A DNA stretch of 64,000 bases. Origin: Agapanthus africanus. Its lineage: Eukaryota > Streptophyta > Magnoliopsida > Asparagales > Amaryllidaceae. The position numbers were made by a program, and so were the translations under genes. The DNA lies in assembly GCA_030015575.1 (NCBI GenBank), contig JASDDO010000024.1, positions 219,686,996 through 219,750,995 of the forward strand, written 5' to 3'. The notes under the pieces were generated by a model, which had not been told where the DNA came from, ran no database searches, and saw only the letters and a list, made by a program, of their open reading frames with translations. Below are positions 40,115 to 51,294 of the stretch, in pieces (position 1 is the stretch's first letter; the number at the start of each line of letters is the position of its first letter).

Positions 40115-40120
40115 CACGTG
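40115..40120. promoter_or_regulatory. G-box CACGTG upstream of the OPR gene
   Basis: A palindromic CACGTG lies 282 bp upstream of the OPR start codon. MYC2-type factors bind G-boxes in jasmonate-responsive promoters, and OPR3 genes are known to be jasmonate- and wound-induced. The link here is inference from position. No clear TATA box was found between it and the ATG. Confidence 0.45.
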
Positions 40121-41128
40121 TTACTTAAAAAAAATAGCCTTTTTATGTTTTTTTGCCCCCACGATATCATTGACTCGTAAAAATGAAAAGAAAAAGAAGA
40201 AGATATGGGGTTGGATGCATTGAAAGCATAAGGTACCTGTTTGCAATTTATTAAGTTCATCTGTTCATGTTATATATTTGCACGAGAATAACTTGATGTA
40301 TTTATCTGAAAACGCTGCTCTTGATTATGGTGAATATTTACTCTTCTTTTTATTCCCTAGTTTAAACATCTAATCCTTCCAATTCTATGGGTGTCATAAC
40401 AAGAGAATCTAAAGTGAAAAGGCTAAATTACACTAAAACAACATGATTTGTTATCATTTTCATGTAAATATCATATACTTCAGAATTTTTTATTCACGGC
40501 CTCCGAAACTTTCATAATTTTGTATTCCACCTTCAAAACTTCAAGTTGTCTATAAAATAACCTCCTCCTATAGGTGTTTAACAAAATCCGGTAGGATATT
40601 CTTTTGACCCAGTTACAAACCAGTAAAACCATTGTGAGAGACTCCCAATAGTTCAAGGGATATTTTCCTAAACCACATGGTTTTTCTTCATCCTATGTTG
40701 TTTATGTCTTATAGCATATAGAAACACAGTAGTTATAGCACAAATTATGACAACTCCAAACGACAAGATGAGCTCTGATTACTCATATGCAAAGGATATG
40801 AGTCAAATAGCTTGGTTAAGTTGAAAGAAGTTCCCACCAACACCACATAAATGTTTATTCAAAGGCTTCACGAGGTATTTTCTCTACTCGAGTTGAGAGT
40901 TCACCATACAATACAATTCAGGGTTTTCAAAGCGACTGCCAAAAAGAGCCGGAAACATGATCTAGTGCTTGTGCTCGGGCTTTGTAAGAGGATCGGAGAA
41001 GAGAATATCTCAACCTAACTAAATAACCTAACTCTGGTCAGATTCTGACCGTAAGTATTATGACATGTTTTTTTTAAGTTAATAAAAAAGTTTTCATGGT
41101 AAAATTTGAACCATGAAAGCTTTGGAGA
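40121..41128. other. Non-coding interval between the OPR promoter and the Tat element
   Basis: About 1 kb of AT-rich DNA without a gene I can support on either strand. It may contain distal OPR regulatory sequence. Confidence 0.4.
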
Positions 41129-41880
41129 TGATGAGGCTCGATATCGGTGACTCTCCAAATGCTGGCACGTTGCAGATGATGTGTCCCAGAACAGAACCTA
41201 CAAAAAAGGATCAAGAACTTCAATTGGGATCACGCCTCGGGTCTCCGACCCGAGGTGTCGCCCGACCTTCGGTGGCCTTCCAGACCACCCCCGACTCGCC
41301 TCCGAGCTATCACAGAACCAAGATGCATCGGCCTCCCGCTCGTGCCCGAGCCTCCCGCCGAGCTTATCTTTCTCGGTCTCATCTCGACCGACCCACTGCG
41401 TTGATCACAAGCGCCTCCGTCACGGCTCCGTGAATCTCGCCATGCGCGAGATATCCGCCGCCCATGATCCCGCGTTCCACGCCATCACGATCCCCCATTA
41501 ACGAGCCTGTCTCGTCATTAATGCAGGATCCCGCCTATCACGCGGCCGTGACGCCAGGGGCGTAACGGCCGGCATGATTCTCGCGCCCGCCTGCCCTTTG
41601 CTGCCGCTATATAAACACATCTCTCAGACGATCGAAGTAAGTCATTTTTACTCCACTAGGTCGTTACTTTGCCAAAATACCCCGTCTAACTTGATCGTCG
41701 GAGGGTCCTCGGTGGCACAACCACCCCGGGACTTCTTTGCAGGTAGCCCGGCCACAACCACTCAAAACCCATTGAGATCCACACGCTCCAAGAGGAGACC
41801 CTCCAACTCAATCTCAGCCATCCATCAGCGCTCGCAGCAGATCAACGGAAGATAACATCTGAAGGAGATCAAGAGATCCA
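41129..41880 (+). repeat. 5' LTR of the plus-strand Tat element (752 bp)
   Basis: It starts TGATGAGGCTCGATATCGG and ends AAGAGATCCA, with a TATA-like GCTATATAAAC at about 41606. Two other copies exist at 49596-50342 (+) and 50548-51294 (-). ORFs such as 41113-41433 and 41574-41855 recur in each copy and are LTR sequence, not genes. Confidence 0.9.
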
Positions 41881-41883
41881 TCA

Positions 41884-41901
41884 GTTGACGCCGTCTGTGG
41901 G
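41884..41901 (+). other. Primer binding site of the Tat element
   Basis: TTGACGCCGTCTGTGGGA lies 3 bp after the LTR end. It is one base away from the TTGGCGCCGTCTGTGGGA seen in RIRE2/Tat-group elements. Confidence 0.75.
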
Positions 41902-41949
41902 AAACGTTAGTTCCACTCAACCAAAAGTTCATCTTCCGATCTCGACCTC

Positions 41950-43730
41950 ATGGCAAGCGGTCACCGCGACGACCCAAGCACCAGCCGTCGGCTTCCCCAC
42001 AGTGGAGACGAGGGAGAATCCTCTCCTCCACCGAACGCCATTCATGCCCTATCCGCTCGGATAGATCGACTCACGTACGTTGTGGATGCACTCGTCCGTG
42101 TCCAAACGGCCGGACAAGCTCCTCAGGTCATCGCTCCCCCACCTCGGGACCGGGACCCCCCCACAGATGGAGAGAAGACTCTGCCCGCGTTGGCACGACC
42201 GATCAACGCCTCGCTATCTCCGGCAGCCGCAGGTCCCCCGGGCCGACATATTCAATGACCCGGTGGGCGCCTCACAGCCTAACTCCGAGGTCTTATGCCA
42301 AAGCGCCTCGCCCCGAACCTCGTCGCGCCCTTGTCCTTCCCGAGGAGGTGTCTATCAGCTCACCTGCACCCAGGCATGACCGACGCCCCCTCCCTCGACA
42401 GGGTAGCGCGCACGGGACTTGCCACGGCAGCTCGAAAACGACCTCGCCAGGAGACCTGAGGAACGTCATCGAACGGAATCGGGGTCGTGGCCACGCAGCG
42501 GTCTTCGGTAGCAGAGGCCAAAAATCAGATTATGCCGACTCATCGGGATACCACGGCCGACTCGACTCCCTCGAAAAGAAGATCGAAAGTATGCATCGAG
42601 AAGGTCGTCATTCGAGCGACGAGGCTAAATACGCCGCCAACTCGCTCACGAAGACCTTCACCGAAGAGATACTCGCCGTCCATGTCTCCTCCCGGAACAA
42701 GCCCCCGAAGGTATCACTCTTCGATGGGAAGTCCGACCTGAAGGACCATCTGGACGCGTTCACAGCCGGGATGAGTTTCCAGGACTGTTCCGACGACGCC
42801 CAATGCCGTGCTTTCCCGGCCACTCTCATCCACTCCGGACGAGATTGGTTCCGAGGACTTGCACCACGCTCAATCTCAACCTTCGATGAGCTGGCCACCC
42901 AATTCCTCGGCCACTTCGTCGGGAACAGACGGCAGAAGCGGACAGTCGACCATCTCTTCACAATAAAGAGCGGGGACAAAGAAACCTTCAAAGGGTACGT
43001 CACCGCTTCTACAACGCCCTCCTTGAAGTCCCGGAACACAAGGACGAGACGGTCATTACGGCACTTAGGTCGGGTCTTAGACACAAGAAGTGGTTACGCT
43101 CCTTTGCATTAGCGCAATCTAAGACCATGGCCGAGGTAAAGGCCTGGACTGAACGAGAGATCCAGCTTGAATCCGAGGTGAATTCCAACCTACCCCGGAC
43201 AGAACAAGTTGATCAGAAGAAAAGGGCCGTGAAGAGAAAGGGAAGATTGAGCGGCCGAAGCCCTACTCCCCGAAGGTTCAAAAGTACACCCCGCTCAACG
43301 TCTCCCAGACGGTACTGCTGGAGGAGGCTAAAGGCGAGAGGTTCTTCAAACTTCCCCTAGCCTCACGCATAGCGGCAAAGTGCACCCGGGGCCCCAACTG
43401 CGGCTTCCACCGGTCGCAAGACCACTCCACAGAGAACTGCAAGCAGCTCCGAGACTAGATCGAGGAGATAATCCGCTCGGGGCACCTGGCAGCGTACTTA
43501 CGGGACAAGCGGCAAGCTGACCGTGAGCAAGAGCAACGTCCCCCTCCCGGTGAATTAACGATCGGCCAAATCATGGTCATGTCCGCGGGGGATACGTCGA
43601 ATACCTACGAGGCTCAGCACCCCCCCATCAATCGAGGAGACCGACGGCCATCCGAGGAAGAAGGCCAGGGCAGCCGAGCTGATCGTTTTTAATGATGAGG
43701 ACCTCCACGGTATATCCCTGCCCCACAACG
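41950..43730 (+). pseudogene. Tat gag with CCHC-like linker, frameshifted
   Basis: It starts MASGHRDDPSTSRRLP at 41950 and shifts frame near 42245. It then reads FTEEILAVHVSSRNKPPKVS and FDGKSDLKDHLDAFTAGM, followed by the gag core WFRGLAPRSISTFDELATQF (about 42844-42905). It shifts again near 43010. Near 43380 a Cys/His-containing segment (CTRGPNCGFHRSQDHSTENC) precedes an in-frame TAG at 43456-43458. Gag would form the virus-like particle; this copy cannot. Confidence 0.82.
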
Positions 43731-44060
43731 ACCCACTGGTGATCACAGCTCGGGTCCACCGCTACGAGGTACAGAGGATACTGGTCGACTCTGGAAGCTC
43801 GGCAGACATTCTATTTTATGACTGCTTCCTGCGTATGGGGCTCACCCCGTCGGACTTAAGGCCGACCACCCACATCCTGTCAGGGTTCACCAACCACTCC
43901 ATCCCGGCGAAAAGGGGTAATCACTCTCCAATTTAACATCGGAGAGGACGGCCGTAAGCGCACCGTGCCTGTGGAATTCATCGTAGCGAGAATCCCGTCG
44001 GCCTACAACATCCTCCTCGGCTGCCCTATACTGAACTCCCTCATGGCACAAATATTGACC
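43731..44060 (+). pseudogene. Tat aspartic protease
   Basis: The active-site motif ILVDSGSSADIL lies at about 43778-43813, followed after a frameshift near 43915 by FNIGEDGRKRTVPVEF and SAYNILLGCPILN, the usual C-terminal half of this protease. It would mature the Gag-Pol polyprotein. The single shift breaks it. Confidence 0.8.
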
Positions 44061-44374
44061 CACCACCGGCGATGAAATTCTTGATCGACCAATACGGGAT
44101 AGGTCGGGCCTACGGAGACCAACGGACTGCAAAGGTTTGCTTCACCGCAACATCTTCGTCTGAGCGGCCAAACAATGATGTTGAAGGCGAGGGTGACATC
44201 AGGGGTTCTCTGGACACTCGGGACGAGCAAAAAGAGGTCCGAGGGACCCCAGTGGAGCCACTGACAGAGGTCCCCCTCATAGAAAGGGACGACGAATGAA
44301 CAGTTCAGATCGGGTCGCTTCTGACAAGTACTCAGCGAGACGACCTAGTTCATTTCCTCATAAACAACTCTGAC

Positions 44375-45795
44375 GTGTTCGTCTGGGCACCTACTGACAT
44401 GCCTGAGATCAACCCCAAAATCATATCCCACAAGCTCGGGGTAGATCCTACGGCCCGACCCGTCAGGCAGAAAAAGCGAAGCTTTGCCCTGATCAAACAG
44501 AAGGCAATCGAGGGCGAGGTAGACAGGCTCCTTGCCGCCGACTTCATTCGAAATGTGCCATACTCGGAATCATTGGCAAACGTGGTCATGGTTAAAAAGT
44601 CAAGCGGGAAGCGGCGCATGTGCGTCGGCTTCACCGACCTCAACAAGGCTTGCCCGAAGGACAACTACCCCCTCACTCGGATAGATCATCTCGTCGACAG
44701 CTCGACAGGACACGAGCTACTAAGCTTCATGGATGCATTCTCCGGCTACAACCAGATCCGTATGAATCTGGCAGACGAGGATCTCACCGCATTCACAACG
44801 GACCGGGGGGTATACTACTACAAGGTGATGCCTTTCAGCCTCAAAACGCCGGAGCTACGTATCAACGCTTGGTCAATCGCATGTGCAAACCGCAGATCGG
44901 CAGGAATATGGAAGTTTATGTCGACGACATGCTCGTCAAGTCGGTATCATCGGTCGACCACGCCAAAGATCTGGGCGAGGCCTTCGACGTCCTCCGCAAG
45001 TTCAAGATGAAACTGAACCCCGCCAAGTGCGCATTCAAGGTCACCGGCGGAAAGTTCCTCGGTTTCATGGTCACCCACCGTGGAATCGAGGCCAACCCGA
45101 AAAAAATCAACGCCATCCTCAACATGGCCGCGCCTATGACTAACGTCGAAATCATGCGGCTGACGGGGCAGGCGGCCGCTCTGAGTCGTTTCATGTCAAG
45201 GTATGGGGAGAAGTGTCTCCCGTTCTTCAAGGCTCTAAGGAAGATTCCGAAGTTCGAGGGGTCGGAGGAGTGCCAAACCGGCTATGACCAATTAAAGAGA
45301 CACCTTGAGACTCCACCGCTGCTCACCCGACCAGTTGAAGGGGACGAGCTATCGCTATATTTGGCGGTATCCGACCAAGCAGCGGGCTCAGTGCTCATCC
45401 GAGAGGTCGAGGGGGTCCAGAAGCCGGTATACTATGTGAGCCACATCTTCAAAGACGTAGAAACGAGGTATCCAGCCATAGAGAAGATCGTCTTGGCGCT
45501 CATCGTGGCCTCAAGGAAGATACGGCACTATTTCCAGGCGCACACCATCCTCGTTCTCACCGAGCATCCTTTTGGGGCTATCCTCGCCTCACCCGAGTCC
45601 TCTAGCCGCTTGGAGAAGTGGAGGTGGGAGTTGTCCCAGTTCGACATAAAATACCGCCCGAGGCAGGCCATCAAAGCACAAGCCCTGGTTGATTTTATCG
45701 TCGAGTGCACCATCCTCAGCAAAGGGCCGGAGTCCACACCAGCCCCCGCAGCTCATCCCTCGGTTGATGAGAAGCCCGACTCCATCCCTGATTAG
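44375..45795 (+). pseudogene. Tat reverse transcriptase and first RNase H
   Basis: Frame 44375-44847 carries VKKSSGKRRMCVGFTDLNKA, CPKDNYPLTRID and FSGYNQIRM. A shift near 44850 leads into a long frame with the active site VYVDDMLVKS (about 44915) and KFLGFMVTHRGIEANP. The connection and RNase H1 region follows (LYLAVSDQAAGSVLIRE at about 45355, then YYVSHIFKDVETRYPAIEK), ending at TAG 45793-45795. RT copies RNA to DNA and RNase H removes the RNA strand. Confidence 0.9.
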
Positions 45796-46200
45796 ATCCT
45801 TTACGTCGATGGGTCCTCGACCGAAGAAGGCTGTGGTGCCGGCCACATCATTCGGGGCCCGAACGAGGCTGAAATAGAGTATTCTCTAAAGCTCGGGTTC
45901 AAGGCCTCGAATAACGCGGCGAAATACGAGGCCTTGCTGGCCGGCCTGCACATAGCTTCCAGACTGGGGCTGAAAACGATTCGAATCCGCAGCGACTCCG
46001 CCCTAGTCGTTAGCCAAGTGACCGGCTGATTCGAGGCGTGGGAGCCTCTGATGGTGAAGTATCTGGCCGAGGTAAGAAGACTGCGAAAGGACTTCGACGA
46101 GGTCCAGGTAGAGCAGATCCCTAAACAGCTCAGCGCCCAAGCCGACGACTTGAGTAAGCTACTTCGTCCTATACGGCCAACAACAAGAGGAACATCCTTT
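45796..46200 (+). pseudogene. Second (archaeal-type) RNase H of the Tat element
   Basis: Directly after the RT/RNase H stop the same frame reads LYVDGSSTEEGCGAGHII, then NNAAKYEALLAGLHIASRLG and IRSDSALVVSQVTG. This is the extra RNase H that marks the Tat lineage, with its catalytic DG, E and SDS motifs. An in-frame TGA at about 46027 interrupts it. Confidence 0.82.
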
Positions 46201-46223
46201 TCGAGGTCTTTCCACGGCCCAGC

Positions 46224-47510
46224 GTGGAAGATGGGGCAACAATGCTTCAAGTGTATACAGCCCGGAAAGAAGACCGGGACTGGAGAAAACTACTCGTGGA
46301 ATTCCTGAGGGAGGGTACGCTCCCAAAAGATCGGGGAGAAGCCCGCCGTCTCCGAGCCAAAGCTTGCTATTTCGTTTGGAGCAATGGGAACCTCTATAAG
46401 AAGTCCTTCACTCAGCCCCTGCTCCGGTGCGTCGACCAACAGGAAGCTGACTACGTCCTCCATGAAATCCACGAAGGAGTCGGCTGCGCGCACCAAGGGG
46501 CCCGTACCTTAATCCATAAGGCATTACTCCAGGGATACTACTGGCCTACAATTCACCGGGACGCCCAGAAGCTCGTCGGGAGATGCAAGAGCTACCAACT
46601 CTATGGAAGCATACCTCGTCTTCCGGCTACCGAGCTAACTGCCCTGACCTCCCCGTGGCCGTTTGCCCAGTGGGGAATGGACATGATAGGCCAGTTCCCT
46701 ACTGGTACGGGCGGGCACAAGTACGTCCTCGTCGCAATGGACTACTTCACGAAGTGGATCGAGGCCATACCTATCAAGAAACCAGACGCCACCACGACTA
46801 TCAAGTTCCTATAGAACAATGTGATACTCCGGTTCGGCATTCCTAGGTGCATTATCACCGACCATGGAACGAATTTCGAAAACGACAGAGTGAAGGAATT
46901 CTGTAGCGAGTATCATATCCTCATGAAGTTTGCCGCGGTCGCACATACCCAATGCAACGAGCAAGCCGATGTCGCCAATCGGGACGTCCTCCGAGGTCTC
47001 CGGACACGCCTAGAAGGACCCCAAGGCAGTTAGGTCGAGGAATTACCCCGAGTCCTATAGGCCCGGTGCACGTCGAAGAAAACCCCCACCGGGGAGACCC
47101 CTTTCAGCCTCTGATACGGTACCGAGGCAATAGTTCCAGCGGAGATCGGGCTCCCCAGTCACAGGGTCGAACATTTCGACGACAAAGCGAACACCTTAAG
47201 CCTACGAACTAACCTGGACATCTTGTTAGAGAAACGAGACCGGGCTCAGATCAGAGCTGCCGCCTATCAACAGCAAACCGCCCGCTCCTACAACGCGCGA
47301 GTCAAGCGTCGCTTCTTAAAGACCGAAGACTTAGTCCTGAGGCGGAACGAGTTCGTCGATCAAGGCAGGCTGTATAAGTTCTCCCCGAAGTGGGACGGTC
47401 CTTTTCTCTTCTCCGAGGTACTGCCCAGCGGAGCCTACCGTTTGCAAGACGCGGATGGACGCAAGTTTCCACGGCCATACAACGCTGAAAAGCTCAAACT
47501 ATACCAATGA
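46224..47510 (+). pseudogene. Tat integrase, degenerate
   Basis: The zinc finger region (HEIHEGVGCAHQG) lacks the second Cys: the usual CxxC reads CKSY. The catalytic core shows WGMDMIGQFP, YFTKWIEAIP, a stop at about 46812, ITDHGTNFEND (second Asp) and QCNEQADVANRDVL, where an Asp stands at the expected catalytic Glu. More stops follow near 47031 and 47056. The C-terminal part (47223-47510) is open and has DLVLRRNEF and SPKWDGPFLFSEV, ending KLKLYQ. Confidence 0.87.
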
Positions 47511-47635
47511 AAAGAATATCTACGAGCATGCATTTCTTCTTTCACAAAGGCAATGTAAACTTTTCTAAAGGTCTTTCTGTTTGTATAATAAGAAGGGAAC
47601 GATAGGACATTGCAAAAAGAAGAGTTTTATTTATT

Positions 47636-48218
47636 CCAAAGGGTACTATGGGCTCCTCAGCCGTACAGAAGAATAAAGAAGAAACATTTACAACAGAGGA
47701 GGAACGAGATCGAGGAAGTACTCCTGATGATACTCAGAGTAGATTTCCACTAGCCGGGCCCTAGCCTCGGCTGCCCGCTCTCGCTGACGCTGCGCGCGAA
47801 CCCGAGACGCCACGGAAGCACCCGTCGCTCCGCCCTCCACGCCTTGGCACAGGATGTACCTCATTTTGAAGCACTCCAAAATAAGGGCCAAGGATCGATC
47901 GTGCCTGGCTTTCGAGATAAGGCCGAGCAGGAAGATCGAACGCACCTTGTCGAGCGCCCCGTCCAGCAGTTCCTCGGAGAAGAGGTTATCCAACCCCGGG
48001 GACCTCCTCTAAATTGCATACATCATCAACTAAAGCAGGGACGACCGCCGAGGTAGAAGCCGGCCAACGTGACCCTCGAGGCGCTGAACCACTCCTCGGT
48101 ACCCATCCTCAGCCAGGGATCATCAAAGGTAATGATCTCTTCGATCGAATACACGCGCCCAGTCATCTCAAAAAAGAGAATGGTGTCGAAGGGGTTGCCA
48201 TCCCCTCCTCTATTTATA
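47636..48218 (-). pseudogene. Antisense gene b of the Tat element
   Basis: A TATA box (TATAAATAG on the minus strand, 48210-48218) lies 44 bp before ATG 48166. The frame begins MTGRVYSIEEIITFDDPWLR. Two stops (near 48018 and 48000) and frame changes interrupt it, then SPGLDNLFSEELLDGALDK and the C-terminus EARARLVEIYSEYH, ending LVPPLL, are readable to 47690. It is a tandem duplicate of gene a (48560-49084): GRLLPRRS and SPGLxN recur in both, and the trailing GGGCTCCTCAGCCGTACA is shared. No known domain is recognised. Confidence 0.6.
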
Positions 48219-48559
48219 ACCCCAAACGGAATCCTTAAGGGCCCAGATTCGCGCGCGAATCCTGGGATCCACCAAGATTGCTCCAATACCGCGCCGCCAC
48301 GTGGCAGAACTGACGTGGCTTCCTGAAACGTCGCGTCTCCCCCAAGAATTGCTGGCACGTGTCGCCTGCGACGGTCGCTCCTCCCAACGCTCATGGACCA
48401 ACGGAGGCTAGGCTGAACCTCGCGGATCCACCGAGCAGCTACCCTGCTCAGTCCATCCTTGGCATTCTACTACATGGGTTCTTTGGCAAAGCAATGTAAT
48501 TTCTTCTAAGTTCTTTTTATCTAAGCAAACAAGAAGGACAAAACAGTCGAGCATTGCAG

Positions 48560-49084
48560 AAAAGAAGGATTTTATTGATCAAAAAGGTATGTTGGGCTCC
48601 TCAGCCGTACATTGAAAGAAAAAAGAAAAAAAATTACAGCAGCGGGGAAAGGGGGTGCAGGAAGCATTGCTTGTGGTACTCGGAGTAGATCTCTGCCAGC
48701 CGAGCCCTCGCCGCCTCGGACCTCTGCCTCTGATCCTGGCCGCGAACGTCGGCATGATGCCTCAGTTGGTAGCACTCGGACGAGTACCACCGAGCGATCT
48801 CGCCGACCCGCCGATATCAAGCTGAGGCGGCACAAGAACCTCAGCTTACCAACCGCCTCGTCCTTCAGCTGCTCGGACAAGGGGTTGTGCAACCCCGGTG
48901 ACGCCCTCCAGATTGAGTACATCAACAGCTGGAGGAAGGGTGAGCGCCGGGGAAGCAGTCGGCCGAAATGATCCTCGATGCGGCCTATTACTATCTGCAT
49001 CGTATCCTCGATACAGTACTGGTCGTACAGGTACACATCCTCGAAGTTTATGATATCGGAGATGGTGAAAGGGAAGTCCTCCAT
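48560..49084 (-). CDS. Antisense gene a of the Tat element, unknown function
   Basis: From ATG 49084 the minus strand encodes MEDFPFTISDIINFEDVYLY, then IEDHFGRLLPRRSPFLQLL, SIWRASPGLHNPLSEQLKDE and a Leu-rich segment, to a stop at 48572 (170 codons). After about residue 95 the reading seems shifted: the alternative frame encodes ARARLAEIYSEYH, which matches the C-terminus of gene b. A TATA-like AATAAAAAGG lies about 45 bp upstream, and an AATAAA on the minus strand near 48570 could end the transcript. The position between pol and the 3' LTR, reading against the element, is the place of antisense ORFs in RIRE2/Grande-type elements, but the product is different from the Transposase_28 protein at 51813. 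Confidence 0.55.
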
Positions 49085-49595
49085 TCTTACAATTTGGGTA
49101 TGAAGAAAGGAGTGATCAATGCTCTCTCCTTTTTATTGCCCCACAACACCCCAAGAGTCCAACAATCGCTCGTCTCTTCCACTGTTGTGCCGCCACGCGG
49201 CATATATCCCGCATTTCTTGGTGAAATCGGAACGGCGCGGCTCTTACGCTTCGCCTCCAGCCAAAACAACGTTTCGCAACCAACGGCCCACAGCGTTCCA
49301 CCTGTCACACTCACATTGGGCGTGTCCCTTCAGGCATGGGAACTCATGCGACACGTCTCGCCAGCCAGCCAACGCCAGACACGTGAGCTGTCGCTTCGAC
49401 GAACGTACACACGATCCGGTGCTTCCCTTTAATACGAGATCTCCCCCCTAATCCGCTGACGTCATCAAGAAAATACTACACTTCGCCCAGGAATTCGTGC
49501 CGACGATATCTTCGAACAAGGGCTCACCTCGGGTGATCGGTCAGACCACTCTCGACCCGACCCAGGAACGGGTCGAGATGAGAGTGGGGGGATAA
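49085..49595 (-). promoter_or_regulatory. Antisense promoter region and polypurine tract of the plus-strand Tat element
   Basis: This 0.5 kb lies upstream (minus strand) of gene a. From about 49240 it is similar, in inverted position, to 51300-51650, which lies upstream of the antisense gene of the second Tat element. A hairpin (49551-49559 and 49569-49577) and the polypurine tract GAGTGGGGGGATA (about 49582-49594) precede the 3' LTR. Confidence 0.6.
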
Positions 49596-50342
49596 TGACG
49601 AGGCTCGATATCGGTGACTCTCCAAATGCTGACACGTTGCAGATGATGTGTCCCAGAACCTACAAGAAAGGATCAAGAACTTCAGGTGGGATCATGCCTC
49701 GGGTCTCCGGCCTGAGGAGTCGCCCGACCTTCGGTGGCCTTCCAGACCACCCGCGACTCGCTTCCGAGCTATCACCTAACCAAGATGCCTCAGCCTCCCG
49801 CTCGTGCCCGAGCCTCTCGCCGAGCTCATCTTTCTCGGTCTCATCTCGACCGACCCACTGCGCTGATCACAAGTGCCTCTGCCATGGCTCCGCGAATCTC
49901 GCCATGCGCAAGATATCCGCCGCCCATGATCCCGCGTTCCACGCCATCATAATCCCCCCTTAACGAGTCTGTCTCGTCATTAATGCGGGATCCCGCCTAT
50001 CACGCGGGCGTGACGCCAAGGGCGTAACGGCCGGCGTGATTCTCGCGCCCGCCTGCCTTTTGCTGCCGCTATATAAACCCCTCTCTCAGACGATCGAAGT
50101 AAGCCATTTTTACTCCACTAGGCCGTTACTCTGCCAAAATACCCCGTCTCACTTGATCATCAGAGGGTCCTCGGTGGCACAACCACCCCGGAACTTCTTT
50201 GCAGGGAGCTCGGCCACAACCACTCAAAACCCATTGAGATCCATACGCTCTAGAAGGCAACCCTCCAACTCAATCTCAGCCACCCATCAACGCTCGCAGC
50301 AGATCAACGGAAAATAACATCTGAAGGAGATCAAGAGATCCA
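49596..50342 (+). repeat. 3' LTR of the plus-strand Tat element (747 bp)
   Basis: It starts TGACGAGGCTCGATATCGG and ends AAGAGATCCA. Differences from the 5' LTR are scattered, for example a 6 bp deletion in the CAGAACAGAACC segment. It faces the minus-strand LTR at 50548-51294 across 205 bp. Confidence 0.9.
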
Positions 50343-50547
50343 TAAATGTGGGAAGAGATAACTTAAACAATAAATAATGCATGATAAGTTTTTAGTGATA
50401 AACCAATAAAATGGTATTATAATGGACAAGAGTCAATTTTCATCAAGGTAGTTTGTATTTGGTTTCATTTTATTTATTTTTATATTAACCATAGTTTTTC
50501 TTACATCACCTGTAAATTTTTTCATATTTTCCTATTTTACCTCCTGG
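50343..50547. other. AT-rich spacer between two tail-to-tail Tat LTRs
   Basis: A 205 bp AT-rich stretch with no similarity I can see to either element. It is either a remnant of the target or filler from a rearrangement. Confidence 0.5.
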
Positions 50548-51294
50548 TGGATCTCTTGATCTCCTTCAGATGTTATCTTCCGTTGATCTGCTGCGAGCGC
50601 TGATGGATGGCTGAGATTGAGTTGGAGGGTCGCCTCCTGGAACGTGTGGATCTCAATGGGTTTTGAGTGGTTGTGGTCAGGCTACCTGCAAAGAAGTCCC
50701 GGGGTGGTTGTGCCACCGAGGACCCTCCGAAGATCAAGTTAGACGGGGTATTTTGGCAGAGTAACGGTCTAGTGGAGTAAAAATGGCTTACCTCGATCAT
50801 CTGAGAGAGGGGTTTATATAGCGGCAGCAAAGGGCAGGCGGGCGCGAGAATCACGCCGGCCCTTACGTCCCTGGCGTCACGCCCGCGTGATAGGCGGGAT
50901 CCTGCATTAATGACGAGACAGGCTCGTTAATGGGGGATCGTGATGGCGTGGAACGCGGGATCATGGGTGGCGGATATCTCGCGCATGGCGAGTTTCACGG
51001 AGCCGTGGCGTAGGCGCTTGTGATCAGCGCAGTGGGTCGGTCGAGATGAGACCGAGAAAGATGAGCTCGGCGGGAGGCTCGGGCATGAGCGGGAGGCCGA
51101 GTCATCTTGGTTCTGTGATAGCTCGGAGACGAGTCGGGGGTGGTCTGGAAGGCCACCGAAGGTCGGGCGACTCCTCGGGCCGGAGACCCGAGGCGTAATC
51201 CCAACTGAAGTTCTTGATCCTTTCTTGTAGGTTCTGGGACACGTCATCTGCAACGTGTCGGCATTTAGAGAGTCGCCGATATTGAGCCTCATCA
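50548..51294 (-). repeat. 3' LTR of the second Tat element (747 bp, minus strand)
   Basis: On the minus strand it starts TGATGAGGCTCAATATCGG after the tract GAGTGGGGGGCTAA and ends AAGAGATCCA. It is closely similar to the LTRs at 41129 and 49596. The body of this element therefore lies to the right (51295 onwards) and its pol genes are beyond the Tekay insertion at 61511. Confidence 0.9.

Larger units (their letters stand above)
41129..50342 (+). mobile_element. Tat-lineage Ty3/gypsy element with antisense genes (9.2 kb, degenerate)
   Basis: The 5' LTR (41129-41880) and 3' LTR (49596-50342) are closely similar. The internal order is primer binding site, gag, protease, RT, RNase H, a second RNase H, integrase, then two antisense genes, a hairpin and the polypurine tract. 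The second RNase H and an antisense module between pol and the 3' LTR are characteristic of the Tat/RIRE2/Ogre group. Frameshifts and stops break every pol domain. The flanks (GGAGA left, TAAAT right) do not match, so no target duplication survives. Confidence 0.9.

Noticed and set aside
41113-41855. Genes in the 106- and 93-codon frames at the start of the Tat element
   Set aside because: The same frames recur in the two other LTR copies; they are LTR sequence.
42608-43084. 158-codon minus-strand ORF
   Set aside because: It is the complement of the Tat gag core, which has clear family motifs on the plus strand.
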